DNA of 64,000 nucleotides from Chimaeribacter coloradensis (GCF_002858715.1 NZ_PJZH01000001.1:62001-126000), one strand, 5' to 3'; positions 27,724 through 39,515 are shown, numbered from the stretch's first letter. The notes: generated by a model not told the origin, from the letters alone. Numbers and translations: made by a program.

Positions 27724-28722
27724 ATGAATAAGAAGGTGTTTACCCTGGCCACACTGGCTGCTGCCATGTTGTTCGGTACTGCGGCCCACGCGGATACCCG
27801 TATCGGCGTGACCATTTACAAATACGATGACAACTTCATGTCCGTGGTGCGTAAGGCGATTGAGAAAGAAGCCAAATCCTCCTCGGATATCGAACTGCTG
27901 ATGAATGACTCGCAGAACGACCAGTCCAAACAGAATGACCAGATCGACGTGCTGCTGGCCAAAGGCGTGAAAGCCCTGGCGATCAACCTGGTTGACCCGG
28001 CTGCTGCGCCGGTGGTCATCGACAAGGCGCGCGGCAACGATGTGCCGGTGGTGTTCTACAACAAAGAGCCGAGCCGCAAAGCGCTCGACAGCTACGACAA
28101 GGTGTATTACGTCGGCACTGACTCCAAAGAGTCCGGCATTATCCAGGGCGAGCTGATCGCCAAACACTGGAAAGCGCATCCGGAATGGGACCTGAACAAA
28201 GACGGCACCATCCAGTTTGTGCTGCTGAAAGGGGAGCCGGGCCACCCGGACGCCGAAGCGCGTACCAAATATGTGGTCGACACCCTGAACGGCAAAGACG
28301 GCATCAAGACCCAGCAGCTGCAGCTTGATACCGCCATGTGGGACACCGCCCAGGCGAAAGACAAGATGGACGCCTGGCTCTCCGGCCCGAACGCCGACAA
28401 GATCGAAGTGGTGATTGCCAACAACGACGCCATGGCGATGGGTGCCGTGGAAGCGCTGAAGGCGCATAACAAGTCCAAGCTCCCGGTATTCGGCGTTGAC
28501 GCCCTGCCGGAAGCGCTGGCGATGGTGAAATCCGGTGCAATGGCCGGGACAGTATTGAACGATGCCAACAACCAGGCGAAAGCAACCTTCCAACTTGCGA
28601 AGAATCTGGCTGAAGGGAAACCGGCAGCCGAGGGCACCAACTGGAAGATCGATAATAAAGTCGTGCGTATTCCTTACGTCGGCGTAGACCAGGATAACCT
28701 GGCGCAATTTATCGGTAAGTAA
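27724..28722 (+). CDS. mglB: D-galactose/methyl-galactoside binding protein MglB
   Basis: 332 residues, identical in length to E. coli MglB. This periplasmic binding protein captures galactose and glucose for the MglAC transporter and also presents sugar to the Trg chemoreceptor. A Sec signal peptide ([23 protein letters not shown]) is cut before DTRIG. The calcium-binding DLNKDGTIQ loop and sugar-binding residues in YKYDDNFM and [13 protein letters not shown] are conserved. The frame stays open well upstream, but only this ATG gives a signal peptide. Confidence 0.97.
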   Translation: MNKKVFTLATLAAAMLFGTAAHADTRIGVTIYKYDDNFMSVVRKAIEKEAKSSSDIELLMNDSQNDQSKQNDQIDVLLAKGVKALAINLVDPAAAPVVIDKARGNDVPVVFYNKEPSRKALDSYDKVYYVGTDSKESGIIQGELIAKHWKAHPEWDLNKDGTIQFVLLKGEPGHPDAEARTKYVVDTLNGKDGIKTQQLQLDTAMWDTAQAKDKMDAWLSGPNADKIEVVIANNDAMAMGAVEALKAHNKSKLPVFGVDALPEALAMVKSGAMAGTVLNDANNQAKATFQLAKNLAEGKPAAEGTNWKIDNKVVRIPYVGVDQDNLAQFIGK

Positions 28723-28816
28723 TACGCAGTGCCCGTTTAGTGTAACGGTAACCAACAGGTAATACCCGTTGCCGGTCAGGATGGCCGGCAGCGTCCGTCC
28801 TATCAGGATACCCGCA

Positions 28817-28855
28817 GGCCGGGCGGCCGGACTTCTCCGGCGGCCGGGCGGCCGG
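28817..28855. repeat. GC-rich direct repeat and hairpin between mglB and mglA
   Basis: The 14-mer GGCCGGGCGGCCGG occurs twice exactly (28817-28830 and 28842-28855), 11 bases apart. Being rich in self-complementary CCGG, it can fold into a strong hairpin. It sits where REP-type stem-loops protect the highly expressed binding-protein message in other sugar operons. Confidence 0.65.
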
Positions 28856-28896
28856 TGCCCCGAACAGCAGACTCCTTATTCTAGCCAGGTGTAATT

Positions 28897-30417
28897 ATGG
28901 CCGATAATACGATGGGACAACCGCGCGAGTGGTTGTTGGAGATGACCAATATCTCGAAGTCATTTCCAGGCGTAAAAGCATTGGATAACGTGAATTTAAA
29001 AGTCCGCCCCCACTCCATTCATGCATTAATGGGCGAGAATGGCGCAGGCAAATCGACGTTATTAAAATGCCTGTTTGGCATATACAGCAAAGATGCCGGC
29101 AGTATTCTTTTTCAGGGAAAAGAGGTCGACTTTAAAAGCTCCAAAGAGGCGCTGGAACAGGGCGTGTCGATGGTGCATCAGGAATTAAACCTGGTTCTGC
29201 AACGCACGGTGATGGATAACATGTGGCTCGGCCGCTATCCCACCAAAGGCATGTTTGTCGACCAGGACAAAATGTACAAAGATACCAAAGCGATTTTCGA
29301 TGAACTGGATATTGATATCGACCCGCGCGATAAAGTCGCCCGGCTTTCGGTGTCCCAGATGCAGATGATCGAAATTGCCAAGGCCTTCTCCTACGATGCC
29401 AAAATCGTGATTATGGATGAGCCGACCTCCTCGCTGACGGAAAAAGAGGTGAACCACCTGTTCACCATCATCCGCAAGCTGAAAGAGCGCGGCTGCGGCA
29501 TCGTCTATATCTCCCATAAAATGGAAGAGATTTTCCAGCTTTGCGATGAGATCACCATTCTGCGTGACGGCCAGTGGATTGCGACCCAGCCGCTGGAAGG
29601 CATGAATATGGACCAGATCATCTCGATGATGGTAGGGCGCTCCCTGAGCCAGCGTTTCCCTGACCGCATGAATACACCGGGCGAGGTGATTCTTGAGGTC
29701 AAAAACCTGACTTCCCTGCGCCAGCCGTCGATCCGGGATGTCTCGTTTGACCTGCACAAAGGGGAGATCCTCGGCATTGCCGGGCTGGTGGGGGCCAAGC
29801 GCACCGACATCGTGGAGACGCTGTTCGGCATCCGCGAGAAGGTAAGCGGCACCATCAAGCTGCACGGCAAAGCGATCAATAACCACACCGCCAACGAAGC
29901 GATTAACCACGGCTTTGCGCTGGTGACCGAAGAGCGCCGCTCCACCGGGATTTACGCCTATCTGGATATCGGCTTTAACTCGCTGATCTCCAATATCCGT
30001 AATTATAAAAATAAGTTCGGGCTGCTGGATAACAGCCGGATGAAGAGTGATACCCAATGGGTCATTGATTCCATGCGGGTAAAAACCCCCGGCCACCACA
30101 CCAGTATTGGTTCGCTCTCCGGCGGTAACCAGCAGAAAGTGATTATCGGCCGCTGGTTATTGACCCAGCCGGAAATATTGATGCTGGACGAACCGACGCG
30201 CGGTATTGACGTCGGGGCGAAATTTGAAATTTACCAGCTAATTACCGAACTGGCGAAAAAAGAGAAGGGCATCATTATTATCTCTTCTGAAATGCCGGAA
30301 TTGCTGGGCATCACCGACCGGATTCTGGTCATGAGCAATGGCCAGGTGGCGGGCATTGTGAATACCAAAGAAACCTCGCAGAACGAAATATTACGTCTTG
30401 CCTCCTTGCACCTCTAA
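28897..30417 (+). CDS. mglA: Galactose/methyl galactoside import ATP-binding protein MglA
   Basis: 506 residues (E. coli 506), a tandem ABC ATPase that drives MglC. The first domain has an intact Walker A GENGAGKS (about residues 47-54) and [14 protein letters not shown]; the second has the degenerate nucleotide loop GLVGAKRT, normal for sugar-import ATPases of this group, with signature LSGGNQQKV and Walker [15 protein letters not shown]. It lies 174 bases after mglB, behind a GC-rich hairpin that probably lowers its expression relative to mglB. Confidence 0.96.
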   Translation: MADNTMGQPREWLLEMTNISKSFPGVKALDNVNLKVRPHSIHALMGENGAGKSTLLKCLFGIYSKDAGSILFQGKEVDFKSSKEALEQGVSMVHQELNLVLQRTVMDNMWLGRYPTKGMFVDQDKMYKDTKAIFDELDIDIDPRDKVARLSVSQMQMIEIAKAFSYDAKIVIMDEPTSSLTEKEVNHLFTIIRKLKERGCGIVYISHKMEEIFQLCDEITILRDGQWIATQPLEGMNMDQIISMMVGRSLSQRFPDRMNTPGEVILEVKNLTSLRQPSIRDVSFDLHKGEILGIAGLVGAKRTDIVETLFGIREKVSGTIKLHGKAINNHTANEAINHGFALVTEERRSTGIYAYLDIGFNSLISNIRNYKNKFGLLDNSRMKSDTQWVIDSMRVKTPGHHTSIGSLSGGNQQKVIIGRWLLTQPEILMLDEPTRGIDVGAKFEIYQLITELAKKEKGIIIISSEMPELLGITDRILVMSNGQVAGIVNTKETSQNEILRLASLHL

Positions 30418-30437
30418 TCTTTTTGAAGGTTCTTATT

Positions 30438-31448
30438 ATGAATGCGTTAAATAAGAAAAGTATGCTCACTTATCTTAAAGAGGGCGGGATTTATGTGGTA
30501 TTGCTGGTGCTGCTGGCAATTATTATCTTCCAGGACCCGACCTTTTTAAGCCTGATGAACCTGAGTAACATCCTGACCCAGTCGTCAGTGCGTATTATTA
30601 TCGCGCTGGGCGTCGCGGGGCTGATTGTGACCCAGGGCACCGACCTCTCGGCCGGTCGCCAGGTGGGTCTGGCGGCGGTGGTGGCCGCCACCATGTTGCA
30701 GGCGATGGACAACGTCAACAAGGTGTTCCCGAACATCGACACCATCCCAATTCCGCTGGTGATCCTGACGGTGTGTGTGGTGGGCGCGCTGATTGGCCTG
30801 CTTAACGGCATCATCATCGCCTACCTCAACGTGACGCCGTTTATTACCACCCTCGGCACCATGATCATCGTTTACGGCATCAACTCCCTCTATTACGACT
30901 TCGTGGGGGCCTCGCCGATTGCCGGTTTCGATGCCGGGTTCTCGACCTTTGCGCAGGGCTTTATCCGCCTCGGCGGCTTCAAGCTCTCCTACATCACCTT
31001 CTATGCGGTGATCGCCATCGCCTTTGTCTGGGTGCTGTGGAACAAAACCCGCTTCGGCAAAAACATCTTCGCCATCGGCGGTAACCCGGAAGCGGCCAAA
31101 GTCTCCGGCGTGAACGTGCCGCTTAACCTGATCATGATCTACGCCCTCTCCGGCGTGTTCTACGCCTTCGGCGGGCTGCTGGAAGCGGGCCGTATCGGCA
31201 GCGCCACCAACAACCTCGGCTTTATGTATGAGCTGGATGCGATTGCAGCCTGCGTGGTGGGCGGCGTGTCGTTCGCCGGGGGTGTGGGCACAGTGGCCGG
31301 GGTGGTGACCGGGGTGATCATCTTCACCGTCATCAACTACGGCCTGACTTACATCGGCGTGAACCCCTACTGGCAGTACATTATCAAGGGCGGCATCATC
31401 ATCTTCGCCGTGGCCCTGGACTCGCTGAAATACGCCAAGAAAAAATAG
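30438..31448 (+). CDS. mglC: Galactoside transport permease MglC
   Basis: 336 residues (E. coli 336), the BPD_transp_2-type inner-membrane permease of the galactose importer, with about ten membrane helices. Conserved strings include SSVRIIIALGVAGLIVTQGTDLSAGRQVG and the ATPase-contact region GKNIFAIGGNPEAAKVSGVNV. A TTG five codons upstream is in frame, but ATG 30438 matches the family start. It is the last gene of the operon, followed by a strong terminator. Confidence 0.96.
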   Translation: MNALNKKSMLTYLKEGGIYVVLLVLLAIIIFQDPTFLSLMNLSNILTQSSVRIIIALGVAGLIVTQGTDLSAGRQVGLAAVVAATMLQAMDNVNKVFPNIDTIPIPLVILTVCVVGALIGLLNGIIIAYLNVTPFITTLGTMIIVYGINSLYYDFVGASPIAGFDAGFSTFAQGFIRLGGFKLSYITFYAVIAIAFVWVLWNKTRFGKNIFAIGGNPEAAKVSGVNVPLNLIMIYALSGVFYAFGGLLEAGRIGSATNNLGFMYELDAIAACVVGGVSFAGGVGTVAGVVTGVIIFTVINYGLTYIGVNPYWQYIIKGGIIIFAVALDSLKYAKKK

Positions 31449-31471
31449 CCAACCGGCAAAGACACACACAT

Positions 31472-31504
31472 GCAAAAAGGGCGACAGAGATGTCGCCCTT
31501 TTTT
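31472..31504. terminator. Bidirectional terminator between mglC and sanA
   Basis: AAGGGCGACA/TGTCGCCCTT (31477-31486/31491-31500) forms a 10-bp stem with a GAGA loop, with As on the left and Ts on the right. It serves convergent mglC and sanA. Confidence 0.9.
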
Positions 31505-31529
31505 ATGGCTGCCCGGCACCGCCCGCGCG

Positions 31530-32501
<972 letters not shown>

Positions 32502-32591
32502 CTACTTTACCTGTTTGCCTGACGCAAGGCATGTCCCGTTTCCGGGCATGTTTCGCTGGGTTTTTCATCAGCTTGGGCAGGGAACGGGCAT

Positions 32592-32618
32592 AAAAAAGGC
32601 AAGGGGGAAACCCTTGCC
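32592..32618 (-). terminator. Rho-independent terminator of maeA
   Basis: On the minus strand an 8-bp stem (GGCAAGGG/CCCTTGCC) is followed by TTTTTT, 29 bases after the maeA stop. Confidence 0.88.
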
Positions 32619-32646
32619 CGGTGTGCTGTACTTTCCGGAAATGCGC

Positions 32647-34344
32647 TTAGAACGAGGTGCGTTTGTAGCTGCGGTACTGCGGTTGCCAGAAGTTGTGCTC
32701 AATCGCTTTCGACAGCGCATCCTCGGAGGTGACAATCGCCACGCCGTGCAGCTGCGCCGCCTTGCCCACTTCCATCGCGATCACTTTGGAGACGCCCTGG
32801 ATGTCATTGACGTCCGGCAGCAGCGAGCCTTCCCCTTCTGTCGCCAGCGGCGAGCAGTCTGCCAGCGCCCGGCTGGCGGCCATCAGCATGCTGTCCGTGA
32901 CGCGGGTGGCACCGGAGGCGAGCACGCCCAGCCCGATGCCGGGGAAGATGTAGGAGTTGTTGCACTGGGCGATCGGGTAGACCTGATCTTTGTAGTGCAC
33001 CGGCGCAAACGGGCTGCCGGTGGCAACCAGCGCCGCGCCGTCCGTCCATTTCAGGATATCTTCCGGGCGCGCTTCCACGCGGGAGGTCGGGTTGGAGAGC
33101 GGCATCACGATCGGGCGCGCGCAGTGGCGGTGCATCTCGCGGATGATCTCTTCCGTGAACAGCCCCGGCTGGCCGGAGACGCCAATCAGGATGGTCGGTT
33201 TGGCGTTGCGCACTACATCCAGCAGGGAGATGGCATCGCTGTTAACGTCCCACGCGGCCAGGTCGTCGCTCTTCTGGATCAGTCTGGCCTGGAACTCCAG
33301 CAGGTTCGGCAGCTTGTCGGTCAACAGGCCGAAGCGGTCGATCATAAAGACTTTGGCGCGCGCCTCCTCTTCACTCAGCCCTTCCGATTTCATCTGGGCG
33401 ATGATCTGCTCGGCGATGCCGCACCCGGCCGACCCGGCACCGAGGAAGGCCACGGTCTGGTCACGCAGGCGGCAACCGGCGGCGCGGCTGGCGGCGATCA
33501 GGGAGCCGAGGGTCACGGCGGCGGTGCCCTGGATGTCATCATTGAAGCAGCAGATCTCATCGCGGTAGCGGTTGAGCAGCGGGGTGGCGTTGGCCTGCGC
33601 GAAGTCCTCAAACTGCAACAGCACATTCGGCCAGCGGCGTTTCACCGCCTGGATGAACATGTCCACAAACTCGCTGTACTCTTCACCAGTGATGCGCGGG
33701 TGACGCCAGCCCATGTAGAGCGGGTCATTCAGGCGCTGCGGGTTGTTGGTGCCGACATCCAGCACCACCGGCAGGGTGTAGGCCGGGCTGATGCCGCCGC
33801 AGGCGGTGTAGAGGGAGAGCTTACCGATCGGGATGCCCATGCCGCCGATGCCCTGGTCGCCCAGGCCGAGGATGCGTTCGCCGTCGGTGACCACGATCAC
33901 CTTCACATTCTGCTTGGTGGCGTTTTGCAGCATGTCGTCGATGTGGTCGCGGTTCGGGTAGGAGAGGAAGATCCCGCGCGCCCGGCGGTAGATGTCGGAG
34001 AAGTGCTCACAGGCCTGGCCCACGGTCGGGGTGTAGATGATCGGCATCATCTCGCTGAGGTGGGCATCCAGCAGGCGGTAGAACAGGGTTTCGTTGGTGT
34101 CCTGGATATTGCGCAGGTAGATGTGCTTATCAATATCGGTCTTGAAATCCTGGAACTGACGCCAGGCGCGCTCCGCCTGCTCCTCAATGGTTTCTACCGC
34201 TTCCGGCAACAGACCATGCAGGTTGAAATGGGTGCGCTCGTCCTCGGTAAAGGCACTGCCTTTGTTCAGCAGCGGGAATTCAAGCAGAATCGGGCCGGCA
34301 TAAGGGATGTAAAGGGGGCGTTTGCTCTCGTATTCAAGTTCCAT
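32647..34344 (-). CDS. maeA: NAD-dependent malic enzyme
   Basis: 565 residues, the same as E. coli MaeA (SfcA). It decarboxylates malate to pyruvate with NAD. The malic enzyme signature region [16 protein letters not shown], the NAD-binding [13 protein letters not shown], and the divalent-metal motif [13 protein letters not shown] are intact. The frame is open for 25 more codons upstream, but ATG 34344 gives the conserved start [15 protein letters not shown]. It is transcribed alone between sanA and cdd. Confidence 0.95.
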   Translation of the reverse strand: MELEYESKRPLYIPYAGPILLEFPLLNKGSAFTEDERTHFNLHGLLPEAVETIEEQAERAWRQFQDFKTDIDKHIYLRNIQDTNETLFYRLLDAHLSEMMPIIYTPTVGQACEHFSDIYRRARGIFLSYPNRDHIDDMLQNATKQNVKVIVVTDGERILGLGDQGIGGMGIPIGKLSLYTACGGISPAYTLPVVLDVGTNNPQRLNDPLYMGWRHPRITGEEYSEFVDMFIQAVKRRWPNVLLQFEDFAQANATPLLNRYRDEICCFNDDIQGTAAVTLGSLIAASRAAGCRLRDQTVAFLGAGSAGCGIAEQIIAQMKSEGLSEEEARAKVFMIDRFGLLTDKLPNLLEFQARLIQKSDDLAAWDVNSDAISLLDVVRNAKPTILIGVSGQPGLFTEEIIREMHRHCARPIVMPLSNPTSRVEARPEDILKWTDGAALVATGSPFAPVHYKDQVYPIAQCNNSYIFPGIGLGVLASGATRVTDSMLMAASRALADCSPLATEGEGSLLPDVNDIQGVSKVIAMEVGKAAQLHGVAIVTSEDALSKAIEHNFWQPQYRSYKRTSF

Positions 34345-34556
34345 TGATCTACTCTTCACGGTCTGAGGTAAGGAATTTTCAGCGCTGATCCTAAAAGATA
34401 ATGCTGATATGTACAGCAATTGTTATCGGCCTATGACAAAAAGCCGGTAAAGCGCGCGCTAACTTACATAACGAAAGAGATCTTAACGAAAAAATGCAGC
34501 CGGGCAGGGGAAAAACCGGGGCGGGCGGGAAACGGGCAGGCAGGAAAGGGCAGGCA

Positions 34557-34591
34557 GAAAAAGGGACACGCCCGGCCGCAAACGGCCGGGC
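34557..34591 (-). terminator. Terminator of cdd
   Basis: GCCCGGCCG/CGGCCGGGC (34570-34578/34583-34591) forms a 9-bp GC stem just after cdd on the minus strand. The T-run comes about seven bases beyond the stem, so efficiency is uncertain. Confidence 0.6.
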
Positions 34592-34597
34592 AGGGCC

Positions 34598-35479
34598 TCA
34601 CACCGTGAGCACGGTGAGATCGGTGCAGCCGAGTGCGGCCAGGGTGGCGCGGGTGGCGTCTGCCTGGGTCAGCAGCGCGTCGCGGCGCTCAATCAGCACC
34701 GCGCGGCTGATGGCGTTGCAGTCACCGCCGGACAGGTTCATCAGGTTCAGCGCAGCCTGCAACGGCGGCAGGCTCGGGTTGAAGGCGGCATTCTCCGCAT
34801 AGCGGCCGGGGAAGATGCGCCCGTCGCTGCCCTCCAGCGCAATGCCGCTGTGGGACTGGCTGTAAGGCGCGTGGCTCTGGTTGATGGCCGTCAGCGCATA
34901 TTTCACCAGCACGTCGCCGTCCGCTTCGTAACCGTGGTCCACCTGATCCATCAGCAGGGTGGTGATCTCCAGATCCTGCGGGCCGAAGGCATCCGGCAGG
35001 TAGTGGCCGAGCCGGGCCGCGGCACGGCCGGGCAGATGGATGGTCAGATCGGTGCCGCTGTTCAGCTCGTTCATAAACTGGCGGCAGTGGCCGCACGGCG
35101 TGTAGTTCACGGTGATGGCGGTCAGCCGCCGCTCACCGCGCAGCCAGGCATGGGAAACCGCCGACTGCTCGGCGTGCACCGTCTGCTGTAACGGCACCCC
35201 GGCGAACTCCATATTGGCCCCGAAGTACCAGTTGCCGCTGATGCCGCGGGCAATCGCCCCGACCAGAAAGTGGGACACCGGCGTCAGCGCGCAGGCAGCG
35301 GCCAGCGGCAACAGCGCAAAGGCCAGCGCGTCCGCCTCCATACCGCTCTCCTGTTCCAGTTTGGCCACCTCGGCGGCGGTCAGGAACGCCGGGAAATCAT
35401 CATGGCGCAGCAGCGGCTCAAGGGCCGTGGCAAGCTCTATGGAGAGCGCAGAAAAGGCGGTATGAAATCGTGCGTGCAT
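34598..35479 (-). CDS. cdd: Cytidine deaminase
   Basis: 293 residues (E. coli 294), a homodimeric zinc enzyme that converts cytidine and deoxycytidine to uridine and deoxyuridine in pyrimidine salvage. The zinc and catalytic motifs are His102-Ala-Glu104 and Pro-Cys129-Gly-His-Cys132. The second, catalytically silent domain in the C-terminal half is full length. A class II CRP promoter lies upstream, in keeping with CRP/CytR control in E. coli. Confidence 0.95.
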   Translation of the reverse strand: MHARFHTAFSALSIELATALEPLLRHDDFPAFLTAAEVAKLEQESGMEADALAFALLPLAAACALTPVSHFLVGAIARGISGNWYFGANMEFAGVPLQQTVHAEQSAVSHAWLRGERRLTAITVNYTPCGHCRQFMNELNSGTDLTIHLPGRAAARLGHYLPDAFGPQDLEITTLLMDQVDHGYEADGDVLVKYALTAINQSHAPYSQSHSGIALEGSDGRIFPGRYAENAAFNPSLPPLQAALNLMNLSGGDCNAISRAVLIERRDALLTQADATRATLAALGCTDLTVLTV

Positions 35480-35513
35480 AGTCAGTCCATCTCATGACAA
35501 AGTTCGGTTGACC

Positions 35514-35556
35514 AATATAGGGAGCCGCAAAGGATTGCAATGTGATGAATGTCACA
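35514..35556 (-). promoter_or_regulatory. CRP-dependent class II promoter of cdd
   Basis: TGTGATGAATGTCACA (35541-35556) is a perfect CRP palindrome. On the minus strand TATATT (35514-35519) is the -10 box, giving a start near 35507 with CRP centred at -41.5. A CytR site between tandem CRP sites, as in E. coli, is possible, but only one clear CRP site is seen. Confidence 0.75.
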
Positions 35557-35687
35557 TTGTTGGTGAAATTCATGTAATCAAAACATGAAAATGAGAGATG
35601 TGACGCAACTTCAGCCCGTACAAGGGGGCGGCATCAGGAGGAGGGGAGTCAGAAGGATGTTCCCCCGCCGGGGCGGGGGAGCGGGCA

Positions 35688-36419
35688 TCACTGCGGGAAC
35701 CACTTGTCGTTGATGGTTTTGTAGGTGCCGTCTGCTTTGATGGCGGCCAGCGCGCCGTTCAGTTTTTCCAGCAGGGCGGTGTTGTCCGGGCGCACCGCAA
35801 TGCCGAGGCCGATGCCGAAGTATTGCGGGTCAGTGACGTGCTCACCCACTGCCGCCAGGTTCGGGTTGCTCTTCAGCCACTCATTCACCACTGCCGTGTC
35901 ACCGAAGACCCCGTCCAGGCGGCCGTTTTTCAGGTCAAGGATCGCATTCTGGTAGCTGTCATAGGCCACGGTGGTGATCTCCGGGTGCTTCTCCTGCAGG
36001 TATTTCTGGTGCGTGGTGCCGTTCTCCATGCCGATGCGTTTGCCTTTGAGATCGGCCATTGACGCATATTTGCCCTTCGGCGCAATCACCACCGCGGAGT
36101 TGGCGTAGTAAGGCTGGGTGAACGCCACCTGCTTCTGGCGCTCGGGGGTGATGTCCATGCCGGAGATCACCGCGTCAAAACGCTTGAATTTCAGCGCCGG
36201 GATCAGGCTGTCAAACGCCTGGTTGGTGAAGGTACAGGTGGCCTGAAGCTGTTTGCACAGCGCATTCGCCAGGTCGATGTCAAAGCCGACAATCTGGTTG
36301 TTGGCATCCATGGATTCGAAAGGCGGGTAGGTCGCAGAGGCAGCAAAACGGATGGTGTCCGCCGCGCCGGCGGTAAACGCCACGCCGGAGAGCAGAGCAG
36401 CAAGCAGCAGTTTTTTCAT
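35688..36419 (-). CDS. artJ: Arginine-binding periplasmic protein ArtJ
   Basis: A 243-residue periplasmic family 3 binding protein, the high-affinity L-arginine receptor of the ArtPQM importer. The signal peptide MKKLLLAALLSGVAFTAGA is cut before ADTIRF; the ligand-binding FAASATYPPFES and ISGMDITPERQKQVAFTQPYY blocks follow. The frame extends 13 codons upstream, but ATG 36419 begins the signal peptide. It is a paralogue of ArtI within the same cluster. It is transcribed separately, after the artM terminator, from a region with an ARG box. Confidence 0.93.
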   Translation of the reverse strand: MKKLLLAALLSGVAFTAGAADTIRFAASATYPPFESMDANNQIVGFDIDLANALCKQLQATCTFTNQAFDSLIPALKFKRFDAVISGMDITPERQKQVAFTQPYYANSAVVIAPKGKYASMADLKGKRIGMENGTTHQKYLQEKHPEITTVAYDSYQNAILDLKNGRLDGVFGDTAVVNEWLKSNPNLAAVGEHVTDPQYFGIGLGIAVRPDNTALLEKLNGALAAIKADGTYKTINDKWFPQ

Positions 36420-36518
36420 GGTGGCACTCCTTATTGTTGTGTATTGGGGTCCCTGCACCTGGGGAGAGGCGGAACGCGCCGGGCCACCCCTGCCGGGAGA
36501 GCACTTACGCTGACATCA

Positions 36519-36536
36519 AATGAATTTTTATGCAAT
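36519..36536. promoter_or_regulatory. ARG box upstream of artJ
   Basis: TGAATTTTTATGCA (36521-36534) matches the ArgR half-sites TGAAT and ATTCA at 9 of 10 positions with four intervening A/T bases. It overlaps the likely artJ promoter. A second tandem box is not convincing. Confidence 0.6.
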
Positions 36537-36610
36537 AAATTTGCTTAAAAAAGTAATCGACTGGCGGGGTTTTGTGCAGCGGCCAGCACAGGGAAGCGGG
36601 GAAAGGAAAA

Positions 36611-36635
36611 GAAAAAGGGGCGAACCCGTCGCCCC
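36611..36635 (-). terminator. Rho-independent terminator of artPIQM
   Basis: GGGGCGA/TCGCCCC stem with five Ts on the minus strand, directly after artM and before artJ. Confidence 0.85.
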
Positions 36636-36642
36636 TCAGTCA

Positions 36643-37311
36643 TCAGCCTCGCTGTTCGAACCGCAGCGCGCGGCGTTCTATCAGCCGCATCAGCAGCGTC
36701 AACAGGCCGTTGACGCAGAGGTAAACGATCCCCGCCGCGCCGAACACCATCACATCATAGGTGCGGCCGTAGAGCAGCTGGCTGTGGCCCATCACCTCCA
36801 TCAGCGTGATGGTGTAGGCCAGCGAGGTGCTCTTGAATACCAGCACCACCTCGTTGGAGTAGGAGGAGAGGGCGCGTTTAAAGGCGAACGGCAGCAGCAC
36901 CCGCAGTGACTGCATCTTCGACATGCCCAGCGCCTCGCAGGATTGCCACTGCCCCGGCCCAATCGCCCGCACCGCGCCGTAAAACAGCTGGGTGGTGTAG
37001 GCGGCGCTGTTCAGCGACAGCGCCAGCACCGCGCAGAGCCACGGCTGGGAGAGCAGGTTCCAGAGCCACGGATAGTGCTGGATGGCCGGGAACTGCCCCG
37101 GCCCGTAGTAGATCAGGAAAATCTGCACCAGCAGCGGCGTGCCGGTGAACAGCGTGATGTAGACCCGCACCAGCGGGCTGAGCACCGTGGTTTTCAGGGA
37201 GAGCACCAGGGTAAACAGCAACGAGAGCACCAGCGCGGCGATCAGGGATGCCACCGTGAGCGTCAGGCTGGTGTGCAGGCCCTTCAGGATCTCAGGTAAA
37301 TACTCCAGCAT
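36643..37311 (-). CDS. artM: Arginine ABC transporter permease ArtM
   Basis: 222 residues (E. coli 222), one of two inner-membrane permeases of the arginine importer. Five membrane helices are predicted; the HisMQ-type N-terminal motif LTLTVASLIAAL and the EAA loop SCEALGMSKMQSLRVLLPFAF are visible. The start overlaps the artQ stop by one base (TAATG), indicating coupling. It is followed by a terminator that separates it from artJ. Confidence 0.95.
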   Translation of the reverse strand: MLEYLPEILKGLHTSLTLTVASLIAALVLSLLFTLVLSLKTTVLSPLVRVYITLFTGTPLLVQIFLIYYGPGQFPAIQHYPWLWNLLSQPWLCAVLALSLNSAAYTTQLFYGAVRAIGPGQWQSCEALGMSKMQSLRVLLPFAFKRALSSYSNEVVLVFKSTSLAYTITLMEVMGHSQLLYGRTYDVMVFGAAGIVYLCVNGLLTLLMRLIERRALRFEQRG

Positions 37312-38027
37312 TATTGCGGCCTCTGCTCAAAACGGGTGGTGCGTTGTTCAATGCGCCGCAGGATAAACTGGCTGAACAGGGTCACAATCAGATAGATCGC
37401 CGCGGCGATCAGGTACCAGTTAAACGGCTCCTGGGTACGGGTGGCGATGCTTTTGGTCTGCAACATCAGGTCATTGACGCTGATCAGCGACACCAGCGCC
37501 GTATCCTTAAGCAGCACCAGCCACTGGTTGCCGAGGCCGGGCAGCGCGTGCCGCCACATCTGCGGCATCACCAGCCGGAAGAAGATGGCGGACTTGCTCA
37601 TGCCGAGCGCCTGGCCCGACTCCCGCTGGCCGTGCGGCACTGCCTTCAGCGCGCCGCGCAGCGTCTGCGAGGCGTAGGCGGCATAGAGCAGCGCCAGCGC
37701 CACCACGCCGCACAGGAACGGGCTGACCTCGAAGTTCTCAATCGGCAGCTGTACCGGCAGCCGGAACAGCAGGAAATTGAGCGTGAAGCCGTCGGAGAGC
37801 ATCAGCAGCAGCTGGGAGGAGCCGAAGTAGATAAACAGCACCACCAGGATCTCCGGCAGACCGCGCAGCAGCGTCACCAGCCCGGTGCCGAGCCAGCTGA
37901 CCGCACGCCAGCGGGCCGATTCCCACACGGCGAACAGCATCGCCAGCGCCAGCCCGAGCAGCAGTGCGCAAAGTGCCAGGCCGACGGTCATCCCGGCGGC
38001 ACTGAGTAACGGTTGGAGTTCAGTCAT
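37311..38027 (-). CDS. artQ: Arginine ABC transporter permease ArtQ
   Basis: 238 residues (E. coli 238), partner permease of ArtM. It shows the EAA loop [25 protein letters not shown] and five membrane helices, starting near [16 protein letters not shown]. It lies 9 bases after artI and overlaps artM by one base, inside the leftward artPIQM operon. Confidence 0.95.
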   Translation of the reverse strand: MTELQPLLSAAGMTVGLALCALLLGLALAMLFAVWESARWRAVSWLGTGLVTLLRGLPEILVVLFIYFGSSQLLLMLSDGFTLNFLLFRLPVQLPIENFEVSPFLCGVVALALLYAAYASQTLRGALKAVPHGQRESGQALGMSKSAIFFRLVMPQMWRHALPGLGNQWLVLLKDTALVSLISVNDLMLQTKSIATRTQEPFNWYLIAAAIYLIVTLFSQFILRRIEQRTTRFEQRPQ

Positions 38028-38036
38028 CGCGGCAGA

Positions 38037-38768
38037 TTACTGCTTGAACCATTTCTGGTAGAGGGTCTGGTAGGTGCCGTCCTGTTTCACTTTCGCCAGG
38101 GCGGCATCCAGTTTGGTCAGCAACTCGCTGTTCTGCTGGCGCACGGCGATGCCCAGCCCGGTGCCGAAGTAGGCCGCATCCGTGACCTTGTCACCGACAG
38201 CGCTGAGGGCCGGGCTCTGCTTCAGCCACTCGTTCACCACCGCCGTGTCACCGAATACCGCGTCCAGGCGGCCGTTTTTCAGGTCCAGCACCGCGTTCTG
38301 GTAGCTGTCATACGGCACCGGGGTGATCTCCGGGTGTTTCTCGGTCAGGTATTTCTGGTGGGTGGAGCCGTTCTGCATACCTACGCGTTTCCCTTTCAGG
38401 GAGGCGAGGTCGGTAAACTTGCCCTTCTGGGCGATGAATAATGCAGAGTTGTCATAGTAAGGCTTGGTGAATGCCACCTGCTTCAGCCGCTCGGGCGTGA
38501 TGTCCATGCCGGAGATCACCGCGTCAAACCGGCGGAATTTCAGGCTTGGGATCAGGCTGTCAAACGCCTGGTTGGTGAAAGTGCAGTTTGCCTGCATCTC
38601 CTGACAGAGCGCTTTCGCCAGATCGATATCAAACCCCTGCATGGTGTTGTTGGCATCCATGAACTCAAACGGCGGGTAGGAGGCTTCCGTGGCGAAGCGG
38701 ATGTTGTCTGCGGCGGCAGCCGAGAAGCTGAGGCCCGCGAGGACCGCGGCAAATAAGACGTTTTTCAT
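38037..38768 (-). CDS. artI: Periplasmic amino-acid-binding protein ArtI
   Basis: 243 residues, paralogue of ArtJ (long shared strings such as DIDLA.ALC....CTFTNQAFDSLIP). A signal peptide precedes ADNIRFATEASYPPFEFMDA. In E. coli ArtI does not bind arginine and its ligand is uncertain; I keep the name on position and similarity. It lies between artP and artQ, 18 bases after artP. Confidence 0.93.
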   Translation of the reverse strand: MKNVLFAAVLAGLSFSAAAADNIRFATEASYPPFEFMDANNTMQGFDIDLAKALCQEMQANCTFTNQAFDSLIPSLKFRRFDAVISGMDITPERLKQVAFTKPYYDNSALFIAQKGKFTDLASLKGKRVGMQNGSTHQKYLTEKHPEITPVPYDSYQNAVLDLKNGRLDAVFGDTAVVNEWLKQSPALSAVGDKVTDAAYFGTGLGIAVRQQNSELLTKLDAALAKVKQDGTYQTLYQKWFKQ

Positions 38769-38786
38769 GGCAAACTCCGGACAATC

Positions 38787-39515
38787 CTAATGGGAAAGAT
38801 AACTGGCAAACGCGCTGGTTTGCGGCTGTGTAAAGCGGCTGGCATCACCCTGTTCCACGATGCGGCCATTTTCCATATACACCACGCGGCTGGCGGTCTT
38901 GCGTGCCACTTCCACCTCGTGGGTAACGATCACCTGCGTGATGCCGGTACCGGCCAGCTCGCGGATGATATTGACGACCTGCGCGGTGATCGCCGGGTCA
39001 AGGGCCGCGGTCGGCTCGTCAAACAGCAGCACCTGCGGCTCCATCATCAGCGCCCGGGCGATCGCCACGCGCTGCTGCTGGCCGCCGGAGAGGTGCAGCG
39101 GGAAGCGGTCGGCGAACTCCGTCAGCCGCAGGCGGTCGAGCAGCTTCTGCGCGCGCGCCAGGGCGTCCGCTTTGCTCAGCCCCAGCACCCGGCAGGGCGC
39201 TTCAATCAGGTTCTGGACCACCGTCAGGTGCGGCCAGAGATTATATTGCTGGAACACCATGCCGACGTTCTGGCGCAGATCGCGGATCGCCTTTTCGCCC
39301 GGCGCACGGGCGAAATCAAACTGGTTGCCGGCGATCTGGAGCTGGCCGTTGCGCGGCATCTCCAGCAGGTTAAGCACCCGCAGCAGCGAACTCTTCCCGG
39401 CACCGCTCGGCCCGAGCAGCACCAGCGTCTCCCCGGCCGGGCACGAGAGCGTGATGTCGAACAGCGCCTGATGCGCGCCGTAAAAGCAGTTAATGCCGTT
39501 AAGTTGAATACTCAT
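38787..39515 (-). CDS. artP: Arginine import ATP-binding protein ArtP
   Basis: A 242-residue single-domain ABC ATPase (E. coli 242) of the polar amino acid family. Walker A GPSGAGKS (about residues 35-42), signature [17 protein letters not shown], Walker [14 protein letters not shown] and the switch histidine in IVTHE are present. It is the first gene of artPIQM, with a candidate ARG box about 50 bases upstream. Confidence 0.96.
   Translation of the reverse strand: MSIQLNGINCFYGAHQALFDITLSCPAGETLVLLGPSGAGKSSLLRVLNLLEMPRNGQLQIAGNQFDFARAPGEKAIRDLRQNVGMVFQQYNLWPHLTVVQNLIEAPCRVLGLSKADALARAQKLLDRLRLTEFADRFPLHLSGGQQQRVAIARALMMEPQVLLFDEPTAALDPAITAQVVNIIRELAGTGITQVIVTHEVEVARKTASRVVYMENGRIVEQGDASRFTQPQTSAFASYLSH

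Noticed and set aside
32515-34347. 610-codon rightward open frame antisense to maeA
   Set aside because: Shadow frame; MaeA on the other strand is complete and conserved.
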